DNA of 64,000 bases from NCBI RefSeq assembly GCF_000374065.1, contig NZ_KB893268.1:2273-66272 (forward strand). Direction: 5' to 3'. The notes below the pieces were generated by a model. The model made no database searches. It was not told where the DNA came from and was given only the letters and a program-made list of their open reading frames with translations. The translations under genes and the position numbers were made by a program. Origin of the DNA: Spirosoma luteum DSM 19990. Lineage in GTDB: Bacteria > Bacteroidota > Bacteroidia > Cytophagales > Spirosomataceae. Position 1 is the stretch's first letter. Each line of letters starts with the position of its first letter. This document shows positions 17,546-26,742 of this stretch, piece after piece.

Positions 17546-18319
17546 TTATTCGTAAATACTCCCGGCGGCTTTCTCAACTAACCCCTTGGGTAATAGCCAC
17601 GCCATGAATTTGCCTGCTTTGTTGAGGAAGCCCGTTACCACTTCGGTTTTACCCGCCAGCGTTGATTCTACGGCTTGCCGGGCTACTGCTTCGGGCGTCA
17701 TATTTACTTTTTTTGCGGCATTGCGTCCTTTCTCCCCGATTTGCGCCCGGTCAACAAAATTGGTATCGGTAGAACCAGGGCATACGCAGGTAACGGATAC
17801 CGGCGAGCCTTTCAATTCCTGATGCAATCCCCGGCTAAACTGGAGAACAAATGACTTGGAGGCCGAATACAAACTGAGTAACGGGATGGCCTGATAAGCC
17901 GCTGAACTGCCAATATTGAGAATATATGCTTTTGACTGTTGCCGAAGCTGGGGAAGAAAGAGATACGTTAGTTCAATAAGAGCCGTCATGTTCACCCGCA
18001 TCATATCGGTATGTTCCGCAAGGGCGTGTTTCTCAAAGGAACCACTCAATCCATAACCCGCATTATTTACCAGCATCTGAACCGCATACTTTTTCTGCGT
18101 ACACCAGTCATATACCTGTTGGGCGGCTCCGGTTTCGGCCAGATCGAGAGCCAGAAAATCCGTCTGGATACCATGTTCCGTCGCCAGTTGGCGGGCGGTT
18201 TGCTCAAGCGCCGGGGCCGAGCGGGCTACCAGCAACAGGTTGAATTTTCGGCGGGCCAGTTCTTGGGCAATGGCCAGGCCAATACCCCGGCTGGCTCCCG
18301 TAATGAGGGCGTAGGTCAT
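17546..18319 (-). CDS. SDR-family oxidoreductase
   Basis: This is a classical short-chain dehydrogenase/reductase. Its NAD(P)-binding motif is TGASRGIG at residues 7-14, followed by the structural NNAG (LVNNAGYGL), the catalytic Ser in NIGSSAAY, and YSASK with the catalytic Tyr and Lys. The ATG at 18319 (MTYALITGASRGIG) is chosen over the longer frame from 18385. The 22 extra residues would be encoded by a palindromic repeat and SDRs normally start a few residues before the Rossmann glycines. That gives 257 residues, the standard length. Substrate unknown; family relatives include the DltE/YqjQ-type reductases. Confidence 0.88.
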   Translation of the reverse strand: MTYALITGASRGIGLAIAQELARRKFNLLLVARSAPALEQTARQLATEHGIQTDFLALDLAETGAAQQVYDWCTQKKYAVQMLVNNAGYGLSGSFEKHALAEHTDMMRVNMTALIELTYLFLPQLRQQSKAYILNIGSSAAYQAIPLLSLYSASKSFVLQFSRGLHQELKGSPVSVTCVCPGSTDTNFVDRAQIGEKGRNAAKKVNMTPEAVARQAVESTLAGKTEVVTGFLNKAGKFMAWLLPKGLVEKAAGSIYE

Positions 18320-18328
18320 AGAAAAAGG

Positions 18329-18417
18329 TTTATAGTTTACGGTTGGCTGACGCAAAGGAATTGTTAACGCGTCAGCCAACCGCACCGGCGGCTCGGCATA
18401 AACCGTAAACTATGAAC
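18329..18417. repeat. Modular palindromic repeat (outer GTTTACGG, inner GGCTGACGC)
   Basis: The outer arms 18329-18345 and 18401-18417 pair (GTTTATAGTTTACGGTT with AACCGTAAACTATGAAC). The inner arms 18341-18353 and 18369-18381 pair exactly (GGTTGGCTGACGC with GCGTCAGCCAACC). A GC-rich insert (GCACCGGCGGCTCGG) lies between the right arms. It fills the gap between the SDR and the PhyH gene. Related elements occur at 23.5, 53.4, 54.9 and 59.8 kb. Confidence 0.75.
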
Positions 18418-19233
18418 TTAAATATTTACTTTCGAGATGAAGCGGTGGTAGAACGGCGTTTTGCTATTCTCGCTTTTGGGCATGTATTTACCCGTTACGA
18501 CGGGTACGTACATCACGCGCCGACGGCTGGCCTCGCCAACGTGGGGCGACTGCTGCGCCCGGTGCCATAACCGACCGTCGTGTACCGACAAATCGCCGGC
18601 GTTGATATCGAAGCCAATTTCCTGTTTGTCGGGGTCATTATCTACGAAATACTTTTTGCGGAACAGCATTTTAATGATACCCTGCTTGTGCGTACCCGGA
18701 ATAACCCGCAACCCACCATTCTCGTAGGGGGTAGGATTGAGGTGAATCCCAACGTTGAGCATCGGCATGATGCGCTGGCCCAGGAAAATATCGCGGGGGC
18801 TGTCGGTGTGCCAGCCCATCTGGGAAAACTTACTGTTGGGCGTGCGAATGTAATGGTTGAGGATAAGGCCGTCTTTTTCGATTTCGGCGATACGACCCTC
18901 GTACGGCTGGAGCAGATCAACAACGGCCTGTAGGCGGGGGTCCTGCAAAAATTCGTGAAGGGCGGTGCTATGTTGAGACAGGAAGCACATGCGCTGAATC
19001 ATGGGGTTGCCAGACTCATCCTGACCAAACTTCAGCGGAATGCCATTTACTTTATCGCGCCCTTCGGCCAGCCACTCTTTTTCAATGCGTTCAACCTCGC
19101 TGATAAAAAGTTTCACCGTTTGAGGTTCGATGAAATTGCGGAACACGATAACGCCGTTTTTGTTGAAAAACTGGCGTTGTTCCGGGGTAATCGTTTCGCC
19201 CAGTTTAAAGGGCGGCAAGTCTAATTTGCTCAT
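18418..19233 (-). CDS. Phytanoyl-CoA dioxygenase (PhyH) family protein
   Basis: This is an Fe(II)/2-oxoglutarate-dependent oxygenase of the PhyH family. The iron ligands fit the HxD...H pattern: MGWHTDSPRD near residue 150 and VHDGRLWHRAQQ near 230. The N-terminus FFNKNGVIVFRNFIEP and GGLRVIPGTHKQG are further family blocks. The ATG at 19233 (MSKLDLPPF) is preferred over 19248. Length is 271. Bacterial PhyH enzymes hydroxylate small molecules of many kinds, and no pathway neighbour identifies the substrate. Confidence 0.85.
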   Translation of the reverse strand: MSKLDLPPFKLGETITPEQRQFFNKNGVIVFRNFIEPQTVKLFISEVERIEKEWLAEGRDKVNGIPLKFGQDESGNPMIQRMCFLSQHSTALHEFLQDPRLQAVVDLLQPYEGRIAEIEKDGLILNHYIRTPNSKFSQMGWHTDSPRDIFLGQRIMPMLNVGIHLNPTPYENGGLRVIPGTHKQGIIKMLFRKKYFVDNDPDKQEIGFDINAGDLSVHDGRLWHRAQQSPHVGEASRRRVMYVPVVTGKYMPKSENSKTPFYHRFISKVNI

Positions 19234-19248
19234 ATCGGTGATATACAA

Positions 19249-19867
19249 TGCGGAGGATCCGTAGTTGATGCCTACCGGCTATTGCGCTTTATTTATGGGG
19301 CGCAAGTTTGATCGGTTCAATAAAAGCCCAAATCTACGAAATTTACAATTTTAGGATTACTTTGCTGAAATATTATTAATGCGACTTTAAGTAACGGCTA
19401 TTCCAGTCACGGTTCCTTCTTTTCTTGATAAAAGGTCTTTTTTTCTGTTGATCAGCCAGTTAGCCGGTATACGCGGCACACTGCTGGTACAAATGGCCAG
19501 TGTTTCGTTATCATCTCAGACCGCACCACCAACATTCGTAAAACTCGAAATACGCTAATTTTACCCTTTATGACCCAACCAATCGAAACCGACTGGTCAA
19601 TAGGGGCAACCAGGTCGTTTGCGTTTCGCTTTAATCGCCAGGATACCATTACCCGGACCTTTAACACACAAGCACTGGCTTTGTACTCCCGGCGGAAATA
19701 ATTTATTACAGCCATCGACGGAAAGACCTACTCTCCCGGCGAACGATGCATCCTTAGTCATCAACTTCCTACCAGTTATTTTCCGGGTAAGTTCCGGGAT
19801 TGGGGTCTTGGCCAACTGGTAGTTCAGAGACGCTGTCCCTGTCCTGTTTCAGGCACTGAATTATAAT
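19249..19867. other. Intergenic region, one 43-codon open frame only
   Basis: About 620 bases without a supported gene. An ATG at 19570 opens 43 codons on the plus strand (MTQPIETDWSIGATRSFAFR...) ending at 19701. There is no ribosome-binding site and no family, so it is either a remnant or chance. The promoter of the PhyH gene should be within the first 100 bases, where the sequence is AT-rich. Confidence 0.3.
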
Positions 19868-20530
19868 TCAAGACTCTTTCACCGCGTTCCACCCACTCAG
19901 GGCCAGCCACTTTCCCAGCCGGTAGAGTGGGTACGTGAATACAAAAGCACCTAACACATCGATGGTATAATGCACATGCTGCACCAGCAACAGGCTACCA
20001 ACCAACAATGAACCAATGAACGCAAACAGCCGATCCCGCTGCTGGCGCAGGCATAAAAAAATTAGAAAGAGCGTAGAGGTGTGGCCCGAATAAAACAAGT
20101 CTTTCGTAATGTACACCTCTCCATAAAAGGCATTGGTGATCGGGTCGACCATCGGAAGCAGGCCAATGGGCGGATTGAGCGGGAATAAATTGATGCTCAA
20201 CATCCGCGAGAGACTGATAATGACGTAGCTGTAAACGAATATCATAAACATGGCTGGATTTCGTCGGGCACGGATGAGCAGGAGTAAAGCAGCCGCCCAG
20301 ATAATCCCGAAAATTAGTAGTGATACATCCGTAGGCGGGAGTTTGGCCAGGAGCCAGTCATTCAAAACGGGGCCGCTGTGTTGCTCAATGGTGTAAAAGA
20401 AATACGGGAACGTACCCAGCAACGCCAGCGCACTGACTACGCCAATGATTAACTTACGGCGAAAAACGGGTGATTGCCAGGCGGCCTGCCAGGCTAAGTC
20501 GCCGATGGGGTCAGGGATTAAAATGGACAT
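19868..20530 (-). CDS. PAP2-like membrane phosphatase (PAP2_C type)
   Basis: The 220-residue protein has about six hydrophobic helices. Near the C-terminus it carries the PAP2 C-terminal/sphingomyelin-synthase-like motifs: FYSGHTSTLFL (catalytic His) and HVHYTIDVLGAF (second His and Asp). These enzymes work on lipid phosphates at the membrane surface. The first Arg/Lys-rich PAP2 motif of classical family members is not evident, which fits the PAP2_C subgroup. It lies downstream of nuoH on the same strand, with a 204-base gap. Confidence 0.75.
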   Translation of the reverse strand: MSILIPDPIGDLAWQAAWQSPVFRRKLIIGVVSALALLGTFPYFFYTIEQHSGPVLNDWLLAKLPPTDVSLLIFGIIWAAALLLLIRARRNPAMFMIFVYSYVIISLSRMLSINLFPLNPPIGLLPMVDPITNAFYGEVYITKDLFYSGHTSTLFLIFLCLRQQRDRLFAFIGSLLVGSLLLVQHVHYTIDVLGAFVFTYPLYRLGKWLALSGWNAVKES

Positions 20531-20734
20531 GTAAAACGGTAAAAGGCCGCGAATTTACGACGCAGACAGGTATTGTAAATACGTTTATCCTAAACCAACA
20601 CATCTGAGGATGAATAGTTGATCGGCTTTTCGTTATTTTTTGGTCTGCCTCTCGTCACATTCCAGTCTGGATTTGCCTTTTGGCTGGTTTGCCCGGTACC
20701 TCTTTCTGGAAGCTTTTTGATTCATTAATACGCC

Positions 20735-21817
20735 TTATACCATGAGCAACCGCCAGATGCCCGAAATCAGGAGCAGAATCAGTCCGGCGGGGGTGAGCAC
20801 TTTCCAGCACAGGTGCATCATCTGATCCACCCGAATGCGGGGGAAGGTCCACCGTACCCACATTTGCAGTAACACCACAAAAAACACTTTGGAGAGGAGC
20901 CAGAATCCCCCGGTCAGGTGGCCCCATACCGTACCGGGTTCGCCACTCGTCCAGTCGGCGAGCCGGACGGGGCCGATATTGGGCAGGGGTGTGTTCCAGC
21001 TACCCAGAAACAGAACGGCACCCAGAAATGATACCAGCAGCATCATGGCGTATTCGGACAGATAAAGCAGCGCAAACCGCATCCCGGAATATTCCGTGTG
21101 GAAGCCCCCCACAATTTCCGATTCGCCTTCGGGCAAGTCAAAGGGGGCGCGGTTGCTTTCGGCCAGGGTGCAGATGAAGAAAATGACGTAGGCAACCAGC
21201 AGAAACGGATTCCGCAGGATATTCCAGGAGAAAATACCCCCCCAGCCCGTAACATCGATCCCCAGGGCTTTCAGCCCGAAGAGATAATTGGTTTCGTGGG
21301 TGTAAATGCCCTGCTGGAAACTAAGCGTTTGCAGGTTGAGAGTCTGGCAAATCATCACGACGCACAGAATCGTTAGGCCAAGGGGAATTTCGTAGGAAAT
21401 GATCTGCGCAACGGACCGCATAGCTCCAAACAGTGAGTATTTGTTGTTCGAGCCCCAGCCCGCCATTAGAATGCCGACTACATCGAAGGAGACGATGGCC
21501 AGCAGATAAAAAACCCCCACTGCCGCACCCGACCCCTGCAAGGTTGGGGTGAGGGGCATTACGGCAAAACCCGCAAACACCGACACGAAAATGAGGGTGG
21601 GAGCCAGCAGAAAAAGCGTGCGGTCGGCAGCGGTGGGAACAATATCTTCTTTCTGGAGCAGTTTCAGTAAATCGGCGAAGAGTTGCAGCAACCCCCATTT
21701 TCCCGTTTCCATCGGTCCCAGCCTGTCCTGCATAAACGCCGATACCTTGCGCTCGGTGTACACCCCGACCACCACGAAGCCGGAAGCCATTGCCAGGAAA
21801 ATGGGAACTGCTAGCAT
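20735..21817 (-). CDS. nuoH: NADH-quinone oxidoreductase subunit H
   Basis: NuoH is the membrane subunit of respiratory complex I that borders the quinone site. Family blocks visible are TERKVSAFMQDRLGP, LLQLFADLLKLLQKEDI, EIPLGLTILCVV, AESNRAPFDLPEGESEIVGG and WVRWTFPRIRVDQMM. About eight membrane helices are present. The ATG at 21817 (MLAVPIFLAM) is chosen. The 24 residues of the longer frame are the translation of an ATTCTTC-type repeat. Length is 360, as expected. No other nuo gene is in the window, so this subunit is separated from its usual operon. asnS lies upstream and the PAP2-like gene downstream. Confidence 0.93.
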   Translation of the reverse strand: MLAVPIFLAMASGFVVVGVYTERKVSAFMQDRLGPMETGKWGLLQLFADLLKLLQKEDIVPTAADRTLFLLAPTLIFVSVFAGFAVMPLTPTLQGSGAAVGVFYLLAIVSFDVVGILMAGWGSNNKYSLFGAMRSVAQIISYEIPLGLTILCVVMICQTLNLQTLSFQQGIYTHETNYLFGLKALGIDVTGWGGIFSWNILRNPFLLVAYVIFFICTLAESNRAPFDLPEGESEIVGGFHTEYSGMRFALLYLSEYAMMLLVSFLGAVLFLGSWNTPLPNIGPVRLADWTSGEPGTVWGHLTGGFWLLSKVFFVVLLQMWVRWTFPRIRVDQMMHLCWKVLTPAGLILLLISGIWRLLMV

Positions 21818-21907
21818 AATGAAGAATGAAGAATGAAGAATGAAGAATGATAAATGATGAATTGGCTGACGCGAAGCGCAATCATTCATAATTTATCATT
21901 CATCATT
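21817..21907. repeat. GAATGAA-type heptamer palindrome with GGCTGACGC centre
   Basis: Four or more GAATGAA/GAATGAT units run from 21817 to 21860. Then comes a GGCTGACGC...GCGCAA centre and a reversed arm of ATCATTC/ATTTATCATTCATCATT to 21907. The whole can fold into an imperfect hairpin. It fills the gap between asnS and nuoH, so any nuoH promoter or leader runs through it. Confidence 0.7.
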
Positions 21908-21910
21908 AGG

Positions 21911-23380
21911 TTAAAATTCTGCCTGCTTTGGTGCTCTGGGGAAGGGGATGACATCGCGGATGTTGCCCATGCCGGTTACGAACAGAACCAGCCGTTCGAA
22001 ACCAAGGCCGAAGCCCGCGTGCGGGGCCGACCCAAACCGGCGCGTATCCAGGTACCACCAGAGTGCTTCCGGTTCGATGCCTACTTCCTGCATCCGGGCC
22101 GTTAGTTTGTCCAGGTTATCTTCGCGCTGGGAGCCACCGATGATTTCGCCGATACCGGGAAACAGCACGTCCATTGCCCGCACGGTCTGGCCAAACGTTT
22201 CGCCCCGTTCGTTGGTGGCCGGTGCGTCGTCCTGCTTCATGTAGAACGCCTTGATGTCCCGGGGGTAGTTGGTCAGGATAACGGGTTTTTTGAAATGTTT
22301 CTCCACCAGATACCGCTCGTGCTCCGACTGCAAATCGACGCCCCAGCTTACCTCGTACTGAAACTGTTTTTTCTTCGCCGGTTTCGAGTTTGCCAGAATC
22401 TCAACGGCTTCGGTATAGGTGAGCCGGACAAACTCATTGCTGATGACGAACTGGAGCTTTTCGAGCAAACTCAATTCACTTTGCTCTTCTTTCTTTTTGC
22501 TCTTTTCTTCCTCTTTTAGACGGTTGTCCAAAAAAGTCAGGTCGTCTTCGCAGTGTTGCAGGGCGTAGCGGATAACGGTTTTAACGAAGTCCTCGGCCAG
22601 ATTCATGTTGTCTTCCAGCTCGTAAAAAGCCATTTCGGGCTCAATCATCCAGAACTCGGCCAGGTGGCGGGTGGTATTGGAATTTTCGGCCCGGAAGGTT
22701 GGGCCAAACGTGTAAACCTTTCCCAGGGCCAGTGCGCCCAGTTCGCCTTCCAATTGCCCGGACACCGTCAGGTTGGTTTCCCGGCCAAAGAAATCCTGGC
22801 TGTAATCGACCTTACCATCCTCCGTGAGCGGTGGTTTGGTGGCACTGAGCGTGGTGACCCGGAACATCTCACCCGCTCCTTCGGCATCGGATGCCGTGAT
22901 GATGGGCGTATGCAGGTAGAAAAATCCGTTGTCGTTGAAGTATTTATGCACGGCAAACGCCAGCGCGTGCCGGATGCGTAGAATAGCACTGAAGGTGTTG
23001 GTCCGCGGACGCAGGTGAGCTATCTCGCGCAGAAACTCCAGCGAGTGCCGTTTGGGTTGCAGCGGGTACTTATCCGGGTCGGCGGGGCCGTAGATATGAA
23101 CGCTTTCCAGTTTGACTTCCACGGACTGCCCCGCTCCCTGCGACTCAACCAGCTGACCCGTTATAGCCACGCAGGCACCCGTGGTAATGAGTTTCAGGGT
23201 TTCTTCAGGCAGTATACCTGTCTCCGCAACGGCCTGAATGGTATTGATGGTCGACCCATCATTTAAGGCAATAAAAGTAGCGTTCTTACTTTCACGCTTG
23301 GTACGGACCCAGCCCTTCACGGTTACGGTGGTACCCACCGGACTGGTTTTCAATAACTGCTGAATGGATTGATAACTCAT
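21911..23380 (-). CDS. asnS: Asparaginyl-tRNA synthetase
   Basis: This is a class IIb aminoacyl-tRNA synthetase charging tRNA-Asn. The N-terminal OB-fold anticodon domain covers about 15-110 ([15 protein letters not shown]). The catalytic domain holds motif 2 ([20 protein letters not shown]) and motif 3 ([14 protein letters not shown]). A Lys/Glu-rich insert ([14 protein letters not shown]) near residue 285 is typical of Bacteroidota AsnRS. Length 489. Asn rather than Asp specificity is supported by overall similarity and the insert. A TAnnTTTG element is at 23413-23420, 33 bases upstream. Confidence 0.95.
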   Translation of the reverse strand: MSYQSIQQLLKTSPVGTTVTVKGWVRTKRESKNATFIALNDGSTINTIQAVAETGILPEETLKLITTGACVAITGQLVESQGAGQSVEVKLESVHIYGPADPDKYPLQPKRHSLEFLREIAHLRPRTNTFSAILRIRHALAFAVHKYFNDNGFFYLHTPIITASDAEGAGEMFRVTTLSATKPPLTEDGKVDYSQDFFGRETNLTVSGQLEGELGALALGKVYTFGPTFRAENSNTTRHLAEFWMIEPEMAFYELEDNMNLAEDFVKTVIRYALQHCEDDLTFLDNRLKEEEKSKKKEEQSELSLLEKLQFVISNEFVRLTYTEAVEILANSKPAKKKQFQYEVSWGVDLQSEHERYLVEKHFKKPVILTNYPRDIKAFYMKQDDAPATNERGETFGQTVRAMDVLFPGIGEIIGGSQREDNLDKLTARMQEVGIEPEALWWYLDTRRFGSAPHAGFGLGFERLVLFVTGMGNIRDVIPFPRAPKQAEF

Positions 23381-23412
23381 ACTAAAACGACGGCCAGCGA
23401 ATGTTTACGGCG

Positions 23413-23420
23413 CAAAAGTA
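23413..23420 (-). promoter_or_regulatory. TAnnTTTG -7 element of asnS
   Basis: On the minus strand the sequence reads TACTTTTG, an exact -7 match, ending 32 bases before the asnS ATG. Confidence 0.45.
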
Positions 23421-23488
23421 CGGATTGTCGGTTGAAACGCCCGCAGACAATTTTAATCGGTAAAACCACGGCGTGCCAATTGTCGTTC

Positions 23489-23496
23489 TATTTTTG
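23489..23496 (+). promoter_or_regulatory. TAnnTTTG -7 element of sixA-like gene
   Basis: TATTTTTG matches the consensus and points toward the SixA-like gene. The predicted leader of about 100 bases contains the palindromic repeat at 23511-23587. Confidence 0.4.
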
Positions 23497-23510
23497 TGCC
23501 AACTAAAACA

Positions 23511-23587
23511 GGTTTACGGTTTTGGGTCTACGGTGTTTGCCATAATGAACCGTAAATCAAAAACTGTAAACCGAATACCATAAACCA
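23511..23587. repeat. GGTTTACGG-type palindromic repeat
   Basis: The left arm (GGTTTACGGTTTTGGGTCTA, continuing CGGT) pairs imperfectly with the right arm AACCGTAAATCAAAAACTGT (continuing AAACC) around a 14-base loop. A further copy of the right arm (CCATAAACCAAAAACG) follows. It is the same family as 53439 and 54903, without the GGCTGACGC centre. Confidence 0.65.
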
Positions 23588-23599
23588 AAAACGCTCCCT

Positions 23600-24103
23600 A
23601 TGCCCCTTACGTTATACATTGTTCGCCACGCCAAAGCCGAAGACCGGGGGACGTTTATGGTTGACCACGACCGGCAACTTACATCCGATGGCACCATGGC
23701 AGCCGCCCGTATGGGCCGTCACCTGCACCAGCAGGGCATCAACCCTGCTGTTATTATTAGCAGTACGGCACCCCGTGCCAAAGACACTGCCAGGATGATA
23801 GCCGAACAGATAGGGTTCGACCTGGAAAGGATTCAACTAGACGACCGACTGTTCGACGGCGGGCCAAAGGCGTATCTGGCGGCCATTAACGCACTTTCTG
23901 GTGAAACAGAAACGGCAATGGTGGTAGGGCACAACCCCGATGTGTCGTATCTGGCCGAGTACCTGACGCATCAGACTATTGGCTCCATGAGTAAAGGCGA
24001 GGTGGTTGCCGTAACGTTCGATAATCTCACCTGGGCTGAAGTATCGGGCCGGACCGGTAGCCTGGCGTTTCAGATAGGACCAAAACAACTGGTAAAAGAA
24101 TGA
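23600..24103 (+). CDS. sixA: SixA-like phosphohistidine phosphatase
   Basis: This member of the histidine phosphatase superfamily has the RHG-type catalytic motif at the extreme N-terminus (YIVRHAKAEDRG). The second phosphate-pocket block is ISSTAPRAKDTARMIAEQI and the C-terminal catalytic His is in VVGHNPDVSYLAEYL. Length 167 fits SixA. E. coli SixA dephosphorylates phosphohistidine on signalling proteins; the partner here is unknown. The stop codon lies inside the left arm of a GAATGAT repeat. Confidence 0.87.
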   Translation: MPLTLYIVRHAKAEDRGTFMVDHDRQLTSDGTMAAARMGRHLHQQGINPAVIISSTAPRAKDTARMIAEQIGFDLERIQLDDRLFDGGPKAYLAAINALSGETETAMVVGHNPDVSYLAEYLTHQTIGSMSKGEVVAVTFDNLTWAEVSGRTGSLAFQIGPKQLVKE

Positions 24104-24183
24104 TGAATGATACATTTTGGTATCGGCCATCTTCTGACATTAATCATTCATCATCGCACCGGCGACCCGGTCGTAATTCATCA
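24099..24183. repeat. GAATGAT palindrome with GCACCGGCGACCCGGTC centre
   Basis: GAATGATGAATGAT at 24099-24112 pairs with ATCATTCATCATC at 24143-24155, followed by a GC-rich module. The 25 bases at 24148-24172 recur exactly at 28227-28251. The GC-rich module itself is a small hairpin (ACCGG/CCGGT). The element starts inside the last codons of the sixA-like gene. Confidence 0.7.
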
Positions 24184-24191
24184 ATAAGAAC

Positions 24192-24386
24192 GTGAACCGT
24201 AACCGTCGAATTTTTATCATCGTCTTTATCGTTTTCACCATCATCGTCGCCCTGTTTGCTATCGACATGGCCAGCCGGACCACGGCACCCTGGAATAAAC
24301 ACCGTGAACTGGAACGGGCATTGCCTGTACAAAAAGATGGTACTGCCGTGGACACAATGGCTACAGATACCTTATTAATGCCTTAA
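24192..24386 (+). CDS. Small single-pass membrane protein
   Basis: The 64-residue protein has a basic N-terminus (MNRNRR), one hydrophobic helix at about 7-25 (IFIIVFIVFTIIVALFAI) and a polar tail. It starts at GTG 24192 and ends 5 bases before the VOC gene, so it is likely co-transcribed with it. No family is recognised; the tail is probably outside the membrane. Confidence 0.55.
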   Translation: MNRNRRIFIIVFIVFTIIVALFAIDMASRTTAPWNKHRELERALPVQKDGTAVDTMATDTLLMP

Positions 24387-24391
24387 TTACT

Positions 24392-24790
24392 ATGCTCCAA
24401 CTAACGGCCGTTCACCACATTGCCATCATCGTTTCGGACTACGAGATCTCCAAACGCTTCTACACCGAAACGCTGGGGTTTTCGGTACTGGGCGAACACT
24501 ACCGGGCCGAACGGAAGTCGTATAAGCTTGATCTGGCCCTGAATGGCCAGTACCTGATTGAGTTATTTTCCTTTCCGACTCCCCCCGTTCGCCCGTCGAG
24601 GCCCGAAGCAGTTGGACTGCGGCACCTCGCTTTCTCCGTTTCTGACCTTGATGCGGCCATCAATCACCTGAACCAACAGGGTATCCAGACCGAACCCGTC
24701 CGCACTGATGAACATACCGGACGACGTTTTACCTTCTTCGCCGACCCCGACGGACTACCCCTTGAGTTGTATGAAGGGGCGGTGGTCTGA
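24392..24790 (+). CDS. VOC-family glyoxalase-like protein
   Basis: This vicinal-oxygen-chelate fold protein of 132 residues has one betaalphabetabetabeta pair. Metal ligands fit His in VHHIAIIVSD (about residue 6-7), Glu in LIELFSFP, His in LRHLAFSVSD and Glu in PLELYEG. It resembles the YaeR/GloA2 group of small lactoylglutathione-lyase-like proteins, whose substrate is not settled. It follows the small membrane protein gene by 5 bases. Confidence 0.85.
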   Translation: MLQLTAVHHIAIIVSDYEISKRFYTETLGFSVLGEHYRAERKSYKLDLALNGQYLIELFSFPTPPVRPSRPEAVGLRHLAFSVSDLDAAINHLNQQGIQTEPVRTDEHTGRRFTFFADPDGLPLELYEGAVV

Positions 24791-24829
24791 TACCCCGTGG
24801 CTTAGGGTTAAAGTCAAATGCCCCATGCC

Positions 24830-26056
24830 CTACGCCTTCAGTTTCGCGCTTAACACCCGCACCAGCGCATCCACATCTTCGGGTACGTTGTACACGTGCG
24901 GGGCGATGCGCATGGCCTTTGATCGGACCGATACGGATACGTTTTCGGCCAGCAGGGCTTGTTGAACAGCCATTGGGTCAGCGTGGTCGGGGAGCCAAAG
25001 GCCAATCAGGTGATGACTACGGCCCCGGCTACCGTTTTCCGGTTCGAGCGAACAGCCTAGGTTTTCCAGGACCGGCCAAGCATCAGCCATCAGGGCTTTT
25101 GTGTAGTCCTGAATACGAACTGGCTGCCACTCGATAAGCTGCGTCAGGGCGGCTTCGAGCATGGGCATCTGCATAAAATGCGAATGTTCGCCCACGTTGT
25201 ACCGGTACGCTTTGGGCCGGTAGGCAGGCTGGTAATCCATCAGCCGGTGAAACTGATTACTGTCGAGCCGGTTCATCCAGCCCTCTTCCAACGGAATGCC
25301 ATCGTCGAAGGCCGGACCAAAGTAAGCCAGCCCCAGCGAGTACGGGCCCATCAGCCATTTGTAGCCCGCGCAAATAACGGCATCGGGCTGGATAGCATCC
25401 AGGTCGAACGGCAGAGCACCAATGGCCTGTGTTCCGTCGATGGCCAGCCACGCGCCCACCTCCCGCGCCCGCCGACCGATAGCTTCCAGGTCGAACCGGA
25501 TGCCGTACATCCAGTGAACGGGTGGTACCACCACCAATGCCGTGTCGGGACTGATAGCCTCCAGCAGGCGTTCGTTCCACAGGGGGCCTTTCGGAAATTC
25601 AGCGGGCATGGGAACGGTTACGATGCTTAGCCCCAGTTCGGTGCAGACCCGGTCCCAGGCGTACACATCACTCGGAAATTCATCTCCGACAAGTACTATC
25701 TTCTGCCCCGCCCGAAGGCCCGGCCTTGCTGGCAAGTTTCGTGCCACCACCGCCATGCCGTAGGATACAGATGGAATTATGGCAATACGTTCGGGGTTGG
25801 GTGATTGGTGTGTCGCACCGCCAGTGCTCCTGTCGTGGATAAGTTCCGAGAATAAGGAACGGACGTGAGTAGCGCCACGAAAAAAATCATCGGGGTGCAG
25901 GCCGAAGGGGTTAGTGTCCCGACGAACGGCATCATACCCGGCTTGCTCCGCTTTTTTACTCAGGGGCGAACGGGTGGCGCAGTTCAGGTAATGAACGCCT
26001 TCAGGCAACGTGAATTTGTCTTTTTGTGTACTTATTGGAGAATTTTTTGTATTCAT
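24830..26056 (-). CDS. Class V aminotransferase-fold PLP enzyme
   Basis: This PLP-dependent enzyme has the cysteine-desulfurase/kynureninase-type fold. The N-terminus has YLNCATRSPLS, the cofactor Asp/His region is WLAIDGTQAIGALPFD, and the PLP lysine is in VICAGYKWLMGPYSLGL (Lys near residue 232). Length is 408. It lacks the conserved Cys loop of IscS/SufS, so it is not a standard cysteine desulfurase. It is convergent with the VOC gene, with a 39-base gap. Reaction unknown. Confidence 0.82.
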   Translation of the reverse strand: MNTKNSPISTQKDKFTLPEGVHYLNCATRSPLSKKAEQAGYDAVRRDTNPFGLHPDDFFRGATHVRSLFSELIHDRSTGGATHQSPNPERIAIIPSVSYGMAVVARNLPARPGLRAGQKIVLVGDEFPSDVYAWDRVCTELGLSIVTVPMPAEFPKGPLWNERLLEAISPDTALVVVPPVHWMYGIRFDLEAIGRRAREVGAWLAIDGTQAIGALPFDLDAIQPDAVICAGYKWLMGPYSLGLAYFGPAFDDGIPLEEGWMNRLDSNQFHRLMDYQPAYRPKAYRYNVGEHSHFMQMPMLEAALTQLIEWQPVRIQDYTKALMADAWPVLENLGCSLEPENGSRGRSHHLIGLWLPDHADPMAVQQALLAENVSVSVRSKAMRIAPHVYNVPEDVDALVRVLSAKLKA

Positions 26057-26135
26057 GTGGGTCTATCGCTACTGCTTCGGTTATTCTGGCACGAGCTTTG
26101 CCTGTATTAATTCGTGAACGTAAATACGGTCTTTT

Positions 26136-26672
26136 ATGAATACCCTGTTGGGCATTGGGTCCCGAATCCGGCATGATGAGTTTGGCGATGGCGTTGTTAT
26201 CAACCTGAAAGGGAGTGGCTACACCATTACGTTTATCGAAACGGGGGTGAAGATACTAAAATTCGACGCACCCCTGACCATCCTCGAAGCCCTGGAACCC
26301 GATAGTGATCTGGTTAGCCTGTTCGATGTTGAACAGTCGCTGACCCGCATCCTTCAGCGGTGGGTTGACCAAACGGAACTGGTGCCGCTGGGCGATAAAT
26401 GGAAAGGCGGGAAATTGATACTCAAACCCGGCCGGGCCGATTTAGCGACGAAGGAAATGCCCATCGATGCGTTCTTTCATAAACTAGTGATGGTACGCGA
26501 CCGGTTGCCGGTTCTCGAACAGCGCGTAAACGCCAGCCTGCTCGACAATGAAGAGAAGGTCAATATTCAGCAATACATCACCCGGATTTACGGGAGCCTG
26601 ACCTCGTTCAACCTGCTGTTCAAAAACCAGCAGCAACAGTTTGTGGGCGACAAGACAACGGTGGATGCCTGA
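26136..26672 (+). CDS. Conserved hypothetical protein, Tudor-like N-terminus
   Basis: The first 50 residues (IGSRIRHDEFGDGVVINLKG...) resemble the small Tudor/SH3-like barrel seen at the end of UvrD/PcrA helicases and in CarD-like proteins, with the pattern H-x-x-FG-x-G-V. The remaining 125 residues are helical and charged, ending in Gln-rich LFKNQQQQFVG. No enzyme motif is seen. The barrel suggests contact with a nucleic-acid enzyme, but this is inference only. It has its own terminator at 26743. Confidence 0.7.
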   Translation: MNTLLGIGSRIRHDEFGDGVVINLKGSGYTITFIETGVKILKFDAPLTILEALEPDSDLVSLFDVEQSLTRILQRWVDQTELVPLGDKWKGGKLILKPGRADLATKEMPIDAFFHKLVMVRDRLPVLEQRVNASLLDNEEKVNIQQYITRIYGSLTSFNLLFKNQQQQFVGDKTTVDA

Positions 26673-26742
26673 CAGGCGATATAAATTTAAAGATAAGAGG
26701 AGTGCATTGTTTCATTTAGTTTTGGGTTAGTTAGATCGGGTC

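Noticed and set aside
19570-19701. 43-codon plus-strand open frame (MTQPIETDW...)
   Set aside because: No ribosome-binding site, no family, and poor sequence on both sides; kept only as a note on the intergenic region.
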